Shown piece by piece: positions 42,180 through 50,509 of a stretch of 64,000 bases of DNA. The stretch is taken from positions 1 to 64,000 of the forward strand of contig DATNCQ010000122.1 in assembly GCA_035571515.1 (NCBI GenBank), written 5' to 3'. The stretch's first letter is position 1; each line of letters starts with the position of its first letter. The notes beneath the pieces are model-generated. The model ran no database searches. It had not been told where the DNA came from and saw nothing but the letters and a program-made list of their open reading frames with translations. The position numbers and the translations under genes were made by a program. This DNA comes from Gp6-AA40 sp035571515 (lineage in GTDB: Bacteria > Acidobacteriota > Vicinamibacteria > Vicinamibacterales > UBA2999).

Positions 42180-43820
42180 TCACTCACGCAGCGCGAACGT
42201 AATCAGGACGTTGCCCGAGTTGACAGTTACGTATTGCTTACCTTCGACGGAATACGTAATAGGCCCGTTCATGATCGCCCCGCCGAGGCTGGTCTTCCAG
42301 AGCACCGCGCCGGTGCGCGCATCGAGCGCGTGGAAGTAGCCTTCGCGCCCGCCACTGAACAGGAGGTCGCCGGCCGTTGTCAGGATGCCGCCGTCCGTGA
42401 CGTCGTACATCTGGAACTTCCATTTCGGTTGCGAGGTGCGCGGATCGATCGCGATGACGGCACCGCGGCCCACGACATCGGTCCAGTCGTTGATCGGATT
42501 GCGGCGCATCGCGGGCGCATCCGGATTCGGCATCGTCACCTGGAAGCCGCCGCCGTTGAAGCGCCGTCCGGCCTGGTACGGCGTGGCCTCCTTGCGATAG
42601 ACCGATCCGTAGTTTTCCCACGCCGACACGTAGAAGAGTCCCGTTCGCGGGCTGTAGGACGGCGAGTACCAGTTGGTGCCACCCTGGTTGCCGGGATAGG
42701 TGTTCGCGCCTGCAGGCTGCGGCGTGAGAATCGGCCGGCCACCTTCGTCCCAGCCGCTCATCCAGTTCACTTTCACGAACGGCGCGCCGGAGAGGAAGCG
42801 TCCGTTCTCGCGGTCGAGGACGTAGAAGTTGCCGTTGCGATTGGCGAAGAGCATCGCCTTCGTGAGCGTCCCCTTCCACATGAGGTCCGCGAGCACCGGC
42901 ACCTGCACCGAGTCGTAGTCGTACGGATCGTTCGGCGTGAACTGGTAGTGCCACTTCAGCTTGCCCGTGTCGGCGTCGAGCGCGACCACCGAATCCGTAT
43001 ACAGGTTGTCGCCCTTGCGCTGATCGGGGTTGTAGTCCGGGCCGGGATTGCCGACGCCCCAGTACGTCAGGTTCAACGCGGGGTCATAGGAGCCGGTGAC
43101 CCAGATCGAACCGCCGCCGTGCTCGTGCGCGTCGCCTGACCACGTTTCGATTCCCGGTTCACCCTTGCCGGGAATCGTGTAGAAGCGCCACAGCTCGCGG
43201 CCGGTCTTCGCGTCGTGGGCAGCCACAAATCCCCGAATGCCGTACTCGGCGCCGCCGACGCCGATGATCACCTTGTCCTTGACGACGAGCGGCGACACCG
43301 TGACCGAGTAGGCGAGCTTGTCGTCGGCGACCTGGACGTTCCACAACGGCTTGCCGTTCTTCGCGTCGATCGCCACCAGGTGCGCATCGAGCGTGCCCAT
43401 GAAGAGCGTGTCGCCAAGGATGGCGACGCCGCGGTTCTCCGCGCCGCAGCACACCGTCTGGCGGCCGGAGTTCGTGTAGCGGTACATCCAGAACATCCGG
43501 CCTGTCTTGGCGTCGAGTGCGATGACGTCGTTCGGGCGCTGCGTGAGGTACATGATGCCGTCGACGACGAGCGGCGTCGTCTCCCAGGGACCGAACACCT
43601 GGTTCTGCATCATCCACTTCATCTCGAGGTTCTTCACGTTCGACGTGTCGAGCTGCCGCAGCGGGCTGTAGCGCTGGCTCATGTAGGTTCCCGAATACGT
43701 CAGCCAGTTCTGCGGCTCGTCGGCCGCGCGCAGGATGCGGTCGAAGGTGACCTGCGCGTCGAGACGATACGACGCCGCCAGCAGCAGCACGCCAAGTACG
43801 ACAAGAGCCGACTTCTTCAT
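42180..43820 (-). CDS. PQQ-dependent alcohol dehydrogenase
   Basis: The 546-residue exported protein has a signal peptide (VLGVLLLAASYRLDAQ) and eight-bladed propeller W-motifs. The vicinal disulfide Cys124-Cys125 (QTVCCGAENRG), metal ligands Glu192 (GGAEYGIRG) and Asn258 (GVGNPGPD), the catalytic Asp301 and a second Asp303 (PYDYDSVQ) match methanol/ethanol-type quinoproteins. The extra Asp two residues after the catalytic Asp is a marker of lanthanide rather than calcium use. The gene follows a cytochrome c gene by 2 nt, its likely electron acceptor. The substrate is not resolved. Confidence 0.9.
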   Translation of the reverse strand: MKKSALVVLGVLLLAASYRLDAQVTFDRILRAADEPQNWLTYSGTYMSQRYSPLRQLDTSNVKNLEMKWMMQNQVFGPWETTPLVVDGIMYLTQRPNDVIALDAKTGRMFWMYRYTNSGRQTVCCGAENRGVAILGDTLFMGTLDAHLVAIDAKNGKPLWNVQVADDKLAYSVTVSPLVVKDKVIIGVGGAEYGIRGFVAAHDAKTGRELWRFYTIPGKGEPGIETWSGDAHEHGGGSIWVTGSYDPALNLTYWGVGNPGPDYNPDQRKGDNLYTDSVVALDADTGKLKWHYQFTPNDPYDYDSVQVPVLADLMWKGTLTKAMLFANRNGNFYVLDRENGRFLSGAPFVKVNWMSGWDEGGRPILTPQPAGANTYPGNQGGTNWYSPSYSPRTGLFYVSAWENYGSVYRKEATPYQAGRRFNGGGFQVTMPNPDAPAMRRNPINDWTDVVGRGAVIAIDPRTSQPKWKFQMYDVTDGGILTTAGDLLFSGGREGYFHALDARTGAVLWKTSLGGAIMNGPITYSVEGKQYVTVNSGNVLITFALRE

Positions 43821-43822
43821 GG

Positions 43823-44602
43823 CTAGCGCCCTTTCAGCGACAGCAGATAGGCGATCAGGTCCGCTCGCTCGTCTGCGGTCAGAGTGGTCTCATACGAGGG
43901 CATCGAGGTCGGAATCGCTTCGACGGATCGGAGATCCGCCTTGGCCAGAGACACCAGTCGCGACTGCTCGTCGATCAACTGGATCGAGTACGCGTCTTCG
44001 TTGAGGCGTCGTCCGCGCATCGTGCGGCCGTCGCGAGTGACGGCGCGCACGGAACGGTTCCCGGGAATCATGGCGCCCGCCGGATCGAGCAGCGCGCGCT
44101 GCAGCGACGCCGGCTTCCGCATGACGCCGATCTCGCTGAGGTCCGTCGCGCTGTACGAACCACGCCCGTTGACGCGATGACACGTGCCGCATCCGCCCTT
44201 GCCGGAGAAGAGCGCCTCGCCCCGGCCGGGATCGCCGACCTTGACGGCCGTCCCCGCGGCGTCGAAGCCCGAACGGATGTAGGCGACGAGCGCGGTCACC
44301 TCGTCGGTCCGCAGGACGCTGAACGGCGGCATGCCGGCGGCGGGCTTTCCGGTCGCCATCAGGCGAACGATGTCCGCATCGGACACCACCGTCGGGAACT
44401 GCCCGCGCCTGAGATCGACGTTGGGGATCTGGTCGCCGTTGACGCCGTGACAACCGACGCATTGCGCGTACACACGCGACCCGGCTTCGATGTCGGCGCG
44501 GGTGTACTCCCCCGCCGGGTTCTGCGGAGCGTTCTGGGCGGCGAGATGGGCGGCGAGCGCGACGGCGACGGCCGCCCCGAGGAAAGGACGGAATCCGTGC
44601 AT
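43823..44602 (-). CDS. Dihaem cytochrome c, partner of the PQQ dehydrogenase
   Basis: The 259-residue exported protein has two CxxCH sites: Cys48-Val-Gly-Cys51-His52 and Cys138-Gly-Thr-Cys141-His142, each with a downstream Met (axial ligand candidates AGMPPF and IGVMRKP). The C-terminal half also contains an unusual segment RAVTRDGRTMRGRRLNEDAYSIQLIDEQSRL, typical of the acidobacterial/planctomycete cytochromes that end with a domain interacting with oxidised substrates. It should take electrons from the PQQ enzyme encoded just downstream. The signal peptide runs to about LAAHLAAQ. Confidence 0.88.
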   Translation of the reverse strand: MHGFRPFLGAAVAVALAAHLAAQNAPQNPAGEYTRADIEAGSRVYAQCVGCHGVNGDQIPNVDLRRGQFPTVVSDADIVRLMATGKPAAGMPPFSVLRTDEVTALVAYIRSGFDAAGTAVKVGDPGRGEALFSGKGGCGTCHRVNGRGSYSATDLSEIGVMRKPASLQRALLDPAGAMIPGNRSVRAVTRDGRTMRGRRLNEDAYSIQLIDEQSRLVSLAKADLRSVEAIPTSMPSYETTLTADERADLIAYLLSLKGR

Positions 44603-44688
44603 GGTGGTCGAGGTTGTACCCGACTCCGGCGCCGGATGTCTAGACGTTTTTCAGGCGAGGGCGGACCCGAAGGTCAGCTCTCTACGTT

Positions 44689-45945
44689 CTACGTTCGCGT
44701 GGTTTGCCGCGCGGGGTAGTGCGTCGCGACGTAGTTGTCCACGAGCGCACGGAAGCCGTCAGCCAGCTCATCGTAAGTGCCGCGCAGCGTCGTGAAGTGC
44801 TCGCCGTCGATGAACACCGGGCAGTTCGGCGCCTCGCCCGTGCCAGGCAGGCTGATGCCGATGTTCGCGGCCTTCGATTCTCCGGGTCCGTTGACCACGC
44901 ATCCCATCACGGCGAGGGTCAACGTTTCCACCCCTTCGTAGCGCACCTTCCACTCAGGCATCCGGCTGCGGATGTAGTCCTGCGTGCGCTCGGCCAGCTC
45001 CTGGAACGTGGAGCTCGTGGTGCGGCCGCACCCCGGGCAGGCGGTGACGCTCGGCGAAAACGAGCGGAGCCCGAGCGCCTGCAGCAGCTCGCACGCGGCG
45101 TAGACCTCTTCACGCCGGTCGCCGCCGGGCCGCGGTGTGAGCGACACGCGGATCGTGTCGCCGATCCCCTCCGTGAGGAGCACCCCCATCGCAGACGCCG
45201 ACCAGACGAGTCCCTTGGTGCCCATGCCCGCCTCGGTCAGCCCGAGGTGCAGCGGCTGCTCGGTCTGCCGCGCGAGCTCGCGATAGATCGCGATCAGGTC
45301 CCGCGGCCGCGAGACCTTGCACGAGATGATGATCTGGTCCTTCCGCATCCCGGTCTCGATGGCGAGCTCCGTGGACTGCAGCGCCGAAATGACCATGCAC
45401 TCGTTGACGATCTCCTCCGAGGTGCGCCCGAGCGCGCGGTCGGTGTTCTCCTGCATCTTCGAGACGACGAGTTCCTGGTTCAGCGAGCCGCCGTTGACCC
45501 CGATCCGCACCGGCTTGCCGTGCTCGATCGCGACCCTGCAGATGGTGGCGAACTGCTCGTCGCGGCGGCGCCCGGTGCCGACGTTGCCGGGGTTGATGCG
45601 GTACTTGTCGAGGGCGCGCGCGCAGTCGGGATGACGCGTCAGCAGCAGGTGCCCGTTGTAATGGAAGTCGCCGATGAGCGGCGCCTCGCAGCCGGCGTCG
45701 AGCATCCGCTGCTTGATCTCGGGAACCGCGGCCGCCGCCTCCGGCACGTTGACCGTCACCCGCACCATCTCGGAGCCGGCCTCCGCCAGCTCGATGCACT
45801 GCCGCGCGGTGGCCGCCGCATCCGCCGTGTCGGTCAACGTCATCGACTGCACGACGACGGGCGCGCCGCCGCCGACGAGGACGCGGCCGACCTTGACGCC
45901 GACGGTCTTGTGGAGGCGGACGGCGGAGGGCATGCGATTCATCAT
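44689..45945 (-). CDS. ispG: 4-hydroxy-3-methylbut-2-enyl diphosphate synthase
   Basis: IspG (GcpE) catalyses the penultimate step of the MEP isoprenoid pathway. The 418-residue protein has GGAPVVVQSMTLTDTADAAATARQ, PLIGDFHYNGHLLL, IRIGVN-like RIGVNGGSLNQELV, and the iron-sulfur cysteines Cys303 and Cys306 (ACPGCGR) with Cys349 (VMGCVVNGPGES). Start ATG 45945 overlaps the stop of the small upstream gene by 4 nt (ATGA), which supports this start over ATG 45942 and ATG 45933 and indicates coupling. Confidence 0.96.
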   Translation of the reverse strand: MMNRMPSAVRLHKTVGVKVGRVLVGGGAPVVVQSMTLTDTADAAATARQCIELAEAGSEMVRVTVNVPEAAAAVPEIKQRMLDAGCEAPLIGDFHYNGHLLLTRHPDCARALDKYRINPGNVGTGRRRDEQFATICRVAIEHGKPVRIGVNGGSLNQELVVSKMQENTDRALGRTSEEIVNECMVISALQSTELAIETGMRKDQIIISCKVSRPRDLIAIYRELARQTEQPLHLGLTEAGMGTKGLVWSASAMGVLLTEGIGDTIRVSLTPRPGGDRREEVYAACELLQALGLRSFSPSVTACPGCGRTTSSTFQELAERTQDYIRSRMPEWKVRYEGVETLTLAVMGCVVNGPGESKAANIGISLPGTGEAPNCPVFIDGEHFTTLRGTYDELADGFRALVDNYVATHYPARQTTRT

Positions 45946-46178
45946 ACCGGACGGTCGGACGGGGTCCAGCCGTCGCGCACCAGGACGCCGCGAATCTCGT
46001 CGGCGCGCGCCAGCGCGAGCTCCACCGAGTCGTAGTTCTCCGCCCGGTCCATCACGTCGTCGAAAAACCACGTAATCGTGGTCTGCGTCTCGCCGGGAAA
46101 GATCGTGGCGTGCGCCGTGGAGCGGTCGCGCGTCAGGCGCCAGAGCACCGTCGGGTCGGTAGGGTTCGGCGCGTTCAA
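45942..46178 (-). CDS. Small protein coupled to ispG, unknown function
   Basis: The 78-residue protein (start TTG 46178; GTG 46148 is an in-frame alternative) contains WRLTRDRSTAHATIFPGE and DYDSVE-like YDSVELALARADEIRGVLV. I do not recognise it. It overlaps the ispG start, so it is translationally coupled and probably a real gene. No motif suggests a role in isoprenoid synthesis. Confidence 0.6.
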   Translation of the reverse strand: MNAPNPTDPTVLWRLTRDRSTAHATIFPGETQTTITWFFDDVMDRAENYDSVELALARADEIRGVLVRDGWTPSDRPV

Positions 46179-46225
46179 TGAAGTTCAGATAGACCAGGTC
46201 CGTTCGGACGCGGCTCGATGCGATC

Positions 46226-47494
46226 TTATCGCAGCAAAAGCAGCCCGGCGGACAGCGCGGCGAGCAGCCACAGCGCGACCGGCACCTCGCGCGCGCGGCC
46301 CACGCACGCGTAGAGCAGCGCCTGGAGGGCGAAGCCGCAGAGGAGCCCCTGCGTGATCGAAAACGTCAGCGGGATCAGCACGAGCGTGACAAACGCGGGC
46401 AGCGCGTCCTCGACGTGCGTGAAATCGATCTGCGCCACCATCTGGAACATCGCCACGCCGACGAGCACGAGCACCGGCGCAGTCGCATACGTCGGCACCG
46501 CGGAGGCGAGCGGGGCGACGAAGAGGCAGGGCAGGAAGCAGAGGGCGGTGACGACCGACGCCATGCCGGTGCGCCCGCCCATCCGGATGCCCGCGATGCT
46601 CTCGACGTACGCGGTGCCGGAAGACGTGCCGGCGAGCCCCGCGACGAAGGTGGCGAACGCATCGACGATGAGGCCGCGGCGGAGGTTGAGCGGGCGGCCG
46701 TCGGCTTCGGTGAGGCCGGCGGCGGTCGCGACGCCGATGAAGGTCGAGAGCGAGTCGAACAGATCGGTGAAGAGAATCGAGACCATCGCCGGCAGCAGGC
46801 GCGGGCGCAGCGCGCCGGGCACGTCGAGCTTCAAGGCGACCGATGAAAAATCCGGCAGGCTGACGACCTGTTCCGGAGGCTTCGCCAAGCCGAACGCCCA
46901 GGCCAGCAGCGTCACGACGACGATCGACGCGAGAAAGGCGAGTGGGTTGTCGCGCCGCATCAGCACCACCGCGGTGACGAGGCCGAGCAGCAGGAGCGCC
47001 GAACGGTAATCGAGCGTGCCGAGGCGGACCATCGTCGCCGGGTCCGGCTCGATCACCCCGGCATTGCGGAGGCCGATGAACGTCAGGAGGAGCCCGATGC
47101 CGGCGGCAGTCGCCAGGCGCAGCGTCGCGGGAATCGCGGTGGCAATCCGCTCGCGCAGCGGCGTCGCCGAGACGACGAGAAAAAGAATGCCCGCCCAGAA
47201 CACGATGCCGAGCGCCGTCTGCCACGGCACCTTGTCCTGCAGGACGATCGTATAGGCGAAGAACGCGTTGAGCCCCATGCCCGGCGCCACCGCGAACGGC
47301 AGCCGCGCGTAGAGGCCCATCATCAGCGTCATGCTGAAGGCGACGAGGACGGTCCCACTCAGCACGCCGGCGAAGGGCATGCCCGTTCCGCTGCTGGAGA
47401 GAATGGCGGGGTTGACGATCACGATGTACGACATCGTGAGAAACGTCGTCACCCCTCCGATGATGTCTGGGTTCAATCGGTTCAATCGGTTCAT
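46226..47494 (-). CDS. NCS2-family guanine/hypoxanthine permease (AzgA/PbuG-like)
   Basis: The 422-residue transporter begins at ATG 47494 with MNRLNRLNPDIIGGVTTF, whose first eight residues are encoded by the neighbouring repeat array. It has 12 or so TM segments and AzgA-like motifs: MSYIVIVNPAILS, APGMGLNAFFAYT, TDLFDSLSTFIGVATAAGLT, GTSSGTAYVESIAGI and TAPVLVLVGVAMF. The family imports purines by proton symport. A TTG codon at 47503 is an upstream option but is weaker. Confidence 0.92.
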   Translation of the reverse strand: MNRLNRLNPDIIGGVTTFLTMSYIVIVNPAILSSSGTGMPFAGVLSGTVLVAFSMTLMMGLYARLPFAVAPGMGLNAFFAYTIVLQDKVPWQTALGIVFWAGILFLVVSATPLRERIATAIPATLRLATAAGIGLLLTFIGLRNAGVIEPDPATMVRLGTLDYRSALLLLGLVTAVVLMRRDNPLAFLASIVVVTLLAWAFGLAKPPEQVVSLPDFSSVALKLDVPGALRPRLLPAMVSILFTDLFDSLSTFIGVATAAGLTEADGRPLNLRRGLIVDAFATFVAGLAGTSSGTAYVESIAGIRMGGRTGMASVVTALCFLPCLFVAPLASAVPTYATAPVLVLVGVAMFQMVAQIDFTHVEDALPAFVTLVLIPLTFSITQGLLCGFALQALLYACVGRAREVPVALWLLAALSAGLLLLR

Positions 47495-47556
47495 TGGCTG
47501 CAATGGGTTCTGAACCTCTTGAACCCTTTGAACCTCTCGAACCCTTTGAACCCTAG
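47472..47556. repeat. Intergenic fold-back array, GGTTCAAAGGGTTCAAG family
   Basis: Left words GGTTCAATCGGTTCAATCGG face right words GAACCTCTTGAACCC, GAACCTCTCGAACCC and TTTGAACCC. The array supplies the N-terminal residues of the purine permease on its left side and, on its right side, abuts the TAG stop codon of the small RHH-like protein (47555-47553). Confidence 0.82.
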
Positions 47557-47897
47557 ACGCGATAGCGTCCCAGCCTCGCGGTGAGGATCGCCTTCAGATC
47601 CGCTTCGGACCGCGTGCCGGTGAGGTCGAGGTCGGACTCGCTCAGCGCGTCGATGAGCGCGCGGATGACGTGCGCCCGGCTGATGGCCACGCCACTGGCG
47701 GCGCGGATGTCGGCGCCGAGCCGGTCGAGGAACACGATCTGCCGGTCGAAGAGGACGACGGTGACCTTCGTCCAGTGCTCGGTGTGCGAGGGCCGCCGCC
47801 CCCGCTTCTTCGGCTTGTCGGCGTTGGCCGCCTCCAGGGGAACGAAGATGTCGTCGCCGCTCTTGCCGATACGCTTGCCCGTCGGTCGCATTGCCAT
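47553..47897 (-). CDS. Small RHH-like DNA-binding protein candidate
   Basis: The 114-residue protein is basic near the N-terminus (KPKKRGRRPS), then has the strand VTVVLFDRQIVFLDRLGADIRAASG and helices VAISRAHVIRALIDALSESDLDL, a pattern like ribbon-helix-helix (MetJ/Arc) proteins: one strand then two helices. It follows a ParA-like gene on the same strand with 134 nt between, which contains a 14-nt palindrome 52 nt upstream of its start (ATG 47897). ParA plus a small RHH protein is a typical partition arrangement. Confidence 0.65.
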   Translation of the reverse strand: MAMRPTGKRIGKSGDDIFVPLEAANADKPKKRGRRPSHTEHWTKVTVVLFDRQIVFLDRLGADIRAASGVAISRAHVIRALIDALSESDLDLTGTRSEADLKAILTARLGRYRV

Positions 47898-47948
47898 TCT
47901 CAGAGTCGCTCCATGCGCCGGACCTGCCGACGGGGATACCCTTCAATC

Positions 47949-47962
47949 ATTACGTAAGTAAT
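47949..47962. promoter_or_regulatory. 14-nt palindrome ATTACGTAAGTAAT, candidate operator
   Basis: A perfect inverted repeat (ATTAC ... GTAAT with a GTAA centre) in an AT-rich patch between the ParA-like gene and the RHH-like gene. The AT content contrasts sharply with the surroundings and suits an RHH-type operator or a -10 region. It is a single copy. Confidence 0.55.
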
Positions 47963-48031
47963 CGCCGCGCGCGGAAACTCGAACATCCTAAAGCAGTTCG
48001 CCGAACGCGTGCAAGGGCTAAACGGGCGGCG

Positions 48032-48802
48032 CTACTTCGCGCGCCGATCGACGCGCTGCAGGACTTCCGAGGTCAGCCGCCGGTACGCCCGCACCGCCCG
48101 CGAACGCGCATAGAGCATCAGCGGGACCCCGTGCGACGGCGCCTCCGACGCGCGCGGATCGTCGGGAATCTCCGTGCGGAACACGCCCCGGCGGTTGTGC
48201 ACGCGGATGATGTCGATGATCTCACGCGTCGCCTCGCGCCTGTGGTCCACCATCGTCAGCAGGATGCCGACGATGCGCGCCAGGTTGGCGCGCCCGGCGC
48301 CGCGGTCGCGATACCAGCGGAGAAAGTGTGCAAGCGATTCCAGCGACAGGTAGTCCGCGCGAATCGGCACGACGAGATGCTGCGCGATGGCGGGGACGCT
48401 CAGCGACAGCACCGTGAAGTTGCTCGGCGAATCGATCACCACGTCGTCGACCGACGCGGCGAGCGGGCGAATGGCATCCGCGAGCCGGCGCTCGGGCTGA
48501 CGCGCGTTGCGCAGCGCCGCGGCGATACCGGCGAGCGCGGGCGATCCGGCGACAAGGTGCAGGTTCGGGACGCCGGCCACGGGCCGCACGGCGTCGCCCG
48601 GCCGCCGCTGGTTGAGCAGCAGGTCGTAGATCGACGGGCGCTTGTCGGTCGGCGCGACGCCGAGCGAGATCGACGCGCCCATGTCCGCCTCGAGATCGAC
48701 GAGCAGCACCGATCGTCCGCGCTGCGCCAGCTCGGTCGCGACGTTGACGGCAGTGGTCGTCTTGCCCGAACCACCCTTCGGGTTGTGGATGGCGAGGATC
48801 AT
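48032..48802 (-). CDS. ParA-family ATPase
   Basis: The 256-residue protein starts at ATG 48802 with the deviant Walker A motif HNPKGGSGKTTTAVNVATELA. Walker A' and B regions follow: LLVDLEADMGASISLGV and DDVVIDSPSNFTVLSLSVPAIAQHLVVPIRAD. The C-terminal part is typical of ParA/Soj (IVGILLTMVDHRRE, REIPDD-like TEIPDDPRASEAPSHG). It could act in chromosome or protein-cluster positioning. It lies 26 nt after the sortase gene and before the RHH-like gene, so a link with the surface cluster is possible but not demonstrated. Confidence 0.88.
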   Translation of the reverse strand: MILAIHNPKGGSGKTTTAVNVATELAQRGRSVLLVDLEADMGASISLGVAPTDKRPSIYDLLLNQRRPGDAVRPVAGVPNLHLVAGSPALAGIAAALRNARQPERRLADAIRPLAASVDDVVIDSPSNFTVLSLSVPAIAQHLVVPIRADYLSLESLAHFLRWYRDRGAGRANLARIVGILLTMVDHRREATREIIDIIRVHNRRGVFRTEIPDDPRASEAPSHGVPLMLYARSRAVRAYRRLTSEVLQRVDRRAK

Positions 48803-48828
48803 CGGAGTCCGCGCAATTATGCGCGGAT

Positions 48829-49545
48829 TTAATTCAGGAAAGAAAGCTGCGAGGGCGATGCCGCCGCGGCGCGCGCGGGCGTCGCGAGCGCGGCCCGGAC
48901 GACGAAGCGCTGCGGCGCGGACCCGACGTACGAAAACGGATAACAGGTGACGAGCGTCAGCGCGGGATAGCTCGTCGCGTCGAGCACCCACACGTCCTTC
49001 GGCCGCACGATGTTGGTCCGCTGCACGTAGTAGCGGAACACGCCCTCCTTCGTCGTCACGCGGATCTCGTCGTCGGGATTGATGTCGCGCAGCTTGCGGA
49101 AGAACGTGTCGCGATGGCCCGCCAGCCCGAGGTTGCCCTTCTCGCCCGGCAACGCCGTGCCCGGGATGTACCCGACCGCCAGCCGCAGCGTCCGCGCGTC
49201 GATGCCGGCGCGGATGACCGCGGAGACGCCGAGGCGCGGGATCTCGATGCGGCCGATCGTCGAGCCCGCCGCCGGCGCGCGGCGCCGCGGCGCCGTGGCG
49301 GTGCTGGCGGAAGTTGTCTCGGTGCGGAGAATCGCATCGAGCTGCTGATCTTCGAAAGACTGGTAGAGCCGTGCTTCGACGTACGCGTACAGGAAGTACC
49401 CGAGGCAGACGACGCCGATGAGGACGAGGAGGCGTTCGAGCCAGCGGCGGGCGCGCGACGGGCGGCGCCGCGGCGGCGGCGCCACGTCCGGATCGCCGTC
49501 CCTCTCGTTCTGTCTCAGCCTGCTATTCCGACTCCATGTACTCAC
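48829..49545 (-). CDS. Class D/E-like sortase
   Basis: The 238-residue protein has a cytoplasmic basic N-terminus, a membrane segment at about residues 38-55 and a sortase domain with catalytic His144 (GLAGHRDTFFRKL), Cys201 (LVTCYPFSYVGSAPQRFVV) and Arg213. The TLXTC-type motif is present as TLVTC. Sortases cleave a sorting signal and join the protein to a cell-surface amine. Start GTG 49545 overlaps the VWFA gene's end by 23 nt; GTG 49485 is an alternative beyond the stop. A sortase in a Gram-negative (outer membrane) genome needs an unusual acceptor. Confidence 0.9.
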   Translation of the reverse strand: MSTWSRNSRLRQNERDGDPDVAPPPRRRPSRARRWLERLLVLIGVVCLGYFLYAYVEARLYQSFEDQQLDAILRTETTSASTATAPRRRAPAAGSTIGRIEIPRLGVSAVIRAGIDARTLRLAVGYIPGTALPGEKGNLGLAGHRDTFFRKLRDINPDDEIRVTTKEGVFRYYVQRTNIVRPKDVWVLDATSYPALTLVTCYPFSYVGSAPQRFVVRAALATPARAAAASPSQLSFLN

Positions 49546-50440
49546 GGCGGACTCTCACGGAGAGGTCTTTGTGGCCGGGAGCGCGCACAAGCACCTTCAC
49601 CCGATGGGTCTGGTTGTGCACATGCTGTGCCGCGGGCGGCACGTAGCCGATGCTGTAACCCCGCCGGATATTGGCCGCAATCTCCTCGAAATCCTTCACG
49701 ACGTCACGGCTGTTTTTCGGGAAATAGGCAACCCCGCCCGACAGCTTGGCCAGCCGCTTGAGCACGTCGCGATCCCCTTCCCCGGGGGAGAACACGTCGG
49801 GATCGACGACGGTGTAGACGATGGCATTGCTCATCGCCACCCTGTCGAGCATTTCCTTCTCGGTATGCCGGCTCGCGTTGTCGCCGCCGTCGCTGAGCAC
49901 GACAAGGACGTGTTTCTGGTAGCTGCCACGGTCGAGGTGGTTGAGGCCTTCGATGACCGCGTCGTAGAGCGCGGTCTTGCCGCCGGCAGGATAGCGCGCC
50001 AGCGACGCCTGCAGCTGGAGACGATTTCTCGTGAACGCCACGGTGTCGGGCAGCCCGCGCCGCACGTGCTCGTTGAACACGATCGCGAACATCTCGTCTT
50101 CGGGATGACTGGACTGCGCGAACGCGCCGGTGCCCGCGGTCACTAGCTCGCGTTCGGTCAACATGCTCGTGCTGTTGTCGATCACCAGGCCGACGGTGAC
50201 AGGGACGTCGCCGCCGTTGAAGAACGAGATCTCCTGCGGCGTCTCGTCTTCGAAGACCGTGAAGGCCTTCTGCGGAAGACCCTCGACCGCGTCGCTGCGG
50301 CCGTTGAACACGTTGACGTGCAGGACGACGAGCTCCGCCCCTGCTTTGAAGACCTGTTCGTCTTCACCTTGTGCGCGTGCGATGAATGGAACCGCGGCGA
50401 CACACGCCGCGACGAGGAAACCCAGGGCAGATCGCCGCAT
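49523..50440 (-). CDS. VWFA-related acidobacterial-type exported protein
   Basis: The 305-residue protein has a signal peptide ending FIARAQ. It shows the von Willebrand A layout: VPVTVGLVIDNSTSMLTEREL (MIDAS DxSxS variant, here DNSTS), then FAIVFNEHVRRG and HVLVVLSDGGDNASRHTEKEM, and ends near YVPPAAQHVHNQTHRV. The N-terminal LVVLHVNVFNGRSDAVEGLPQKAFTVFEDETPQEISFF segment is typical of the VWFA-related acidobacterial group (TIGR03436). It lies between the sortase gene and its probable substrate gene. Confidence 0.9.
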   Translation of the reverse strand: MRRSALGFLVAACVAAVPFIARAQGEDEQVFKAGAELVVLHVNVFNGRSDAVEGLPQKAFTVFEDETPQEISFFNGGDVPVTVGLVIDNSTSMLTERELVTAGTGAFAQSSHPEDEMFAIVFNEHVRRGLPDTVAFTRNRLQLQASLARYPAGGKTALYDAVIEGLNHLDRGSYQKHVLVVLSDGGDNASRHTEKEMLDRVAMSNAIVYTVVDPDVFSPGEGDRDVLKRLAKLSGGVAYFPKNSRDVVKDFEEIAANIRRGYSIGYVPPAAQHVHNQTHRVKVLVRAPGHKDLSVRVRREYMESE

Positions 50441-50466
50441 GCAACCCCCGTAATCGTGTTCGTGTA

Positions 50467-50499
50467 AAGGAAGGACGGGCTGTGAGCCCGCCCTCCTTT
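50467..50499. terminator. Strong hairpin between the sortase-substrate gene and the VWFA gene
   Basis: TAAAGGAAGGACGGGCT and AGCCCGCCCTCCTTTA form a stem of about 16 bp with one bulge and a GTG-type loop. On the minus strand (the transcribed one) it is followed by only TTTACACG, not a T-run, so it may act as attenuator or processing site rather than a complete terminator. Confidence 0.55.
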
Positions 50500-50509
50500 A
50501 ACGATACGA

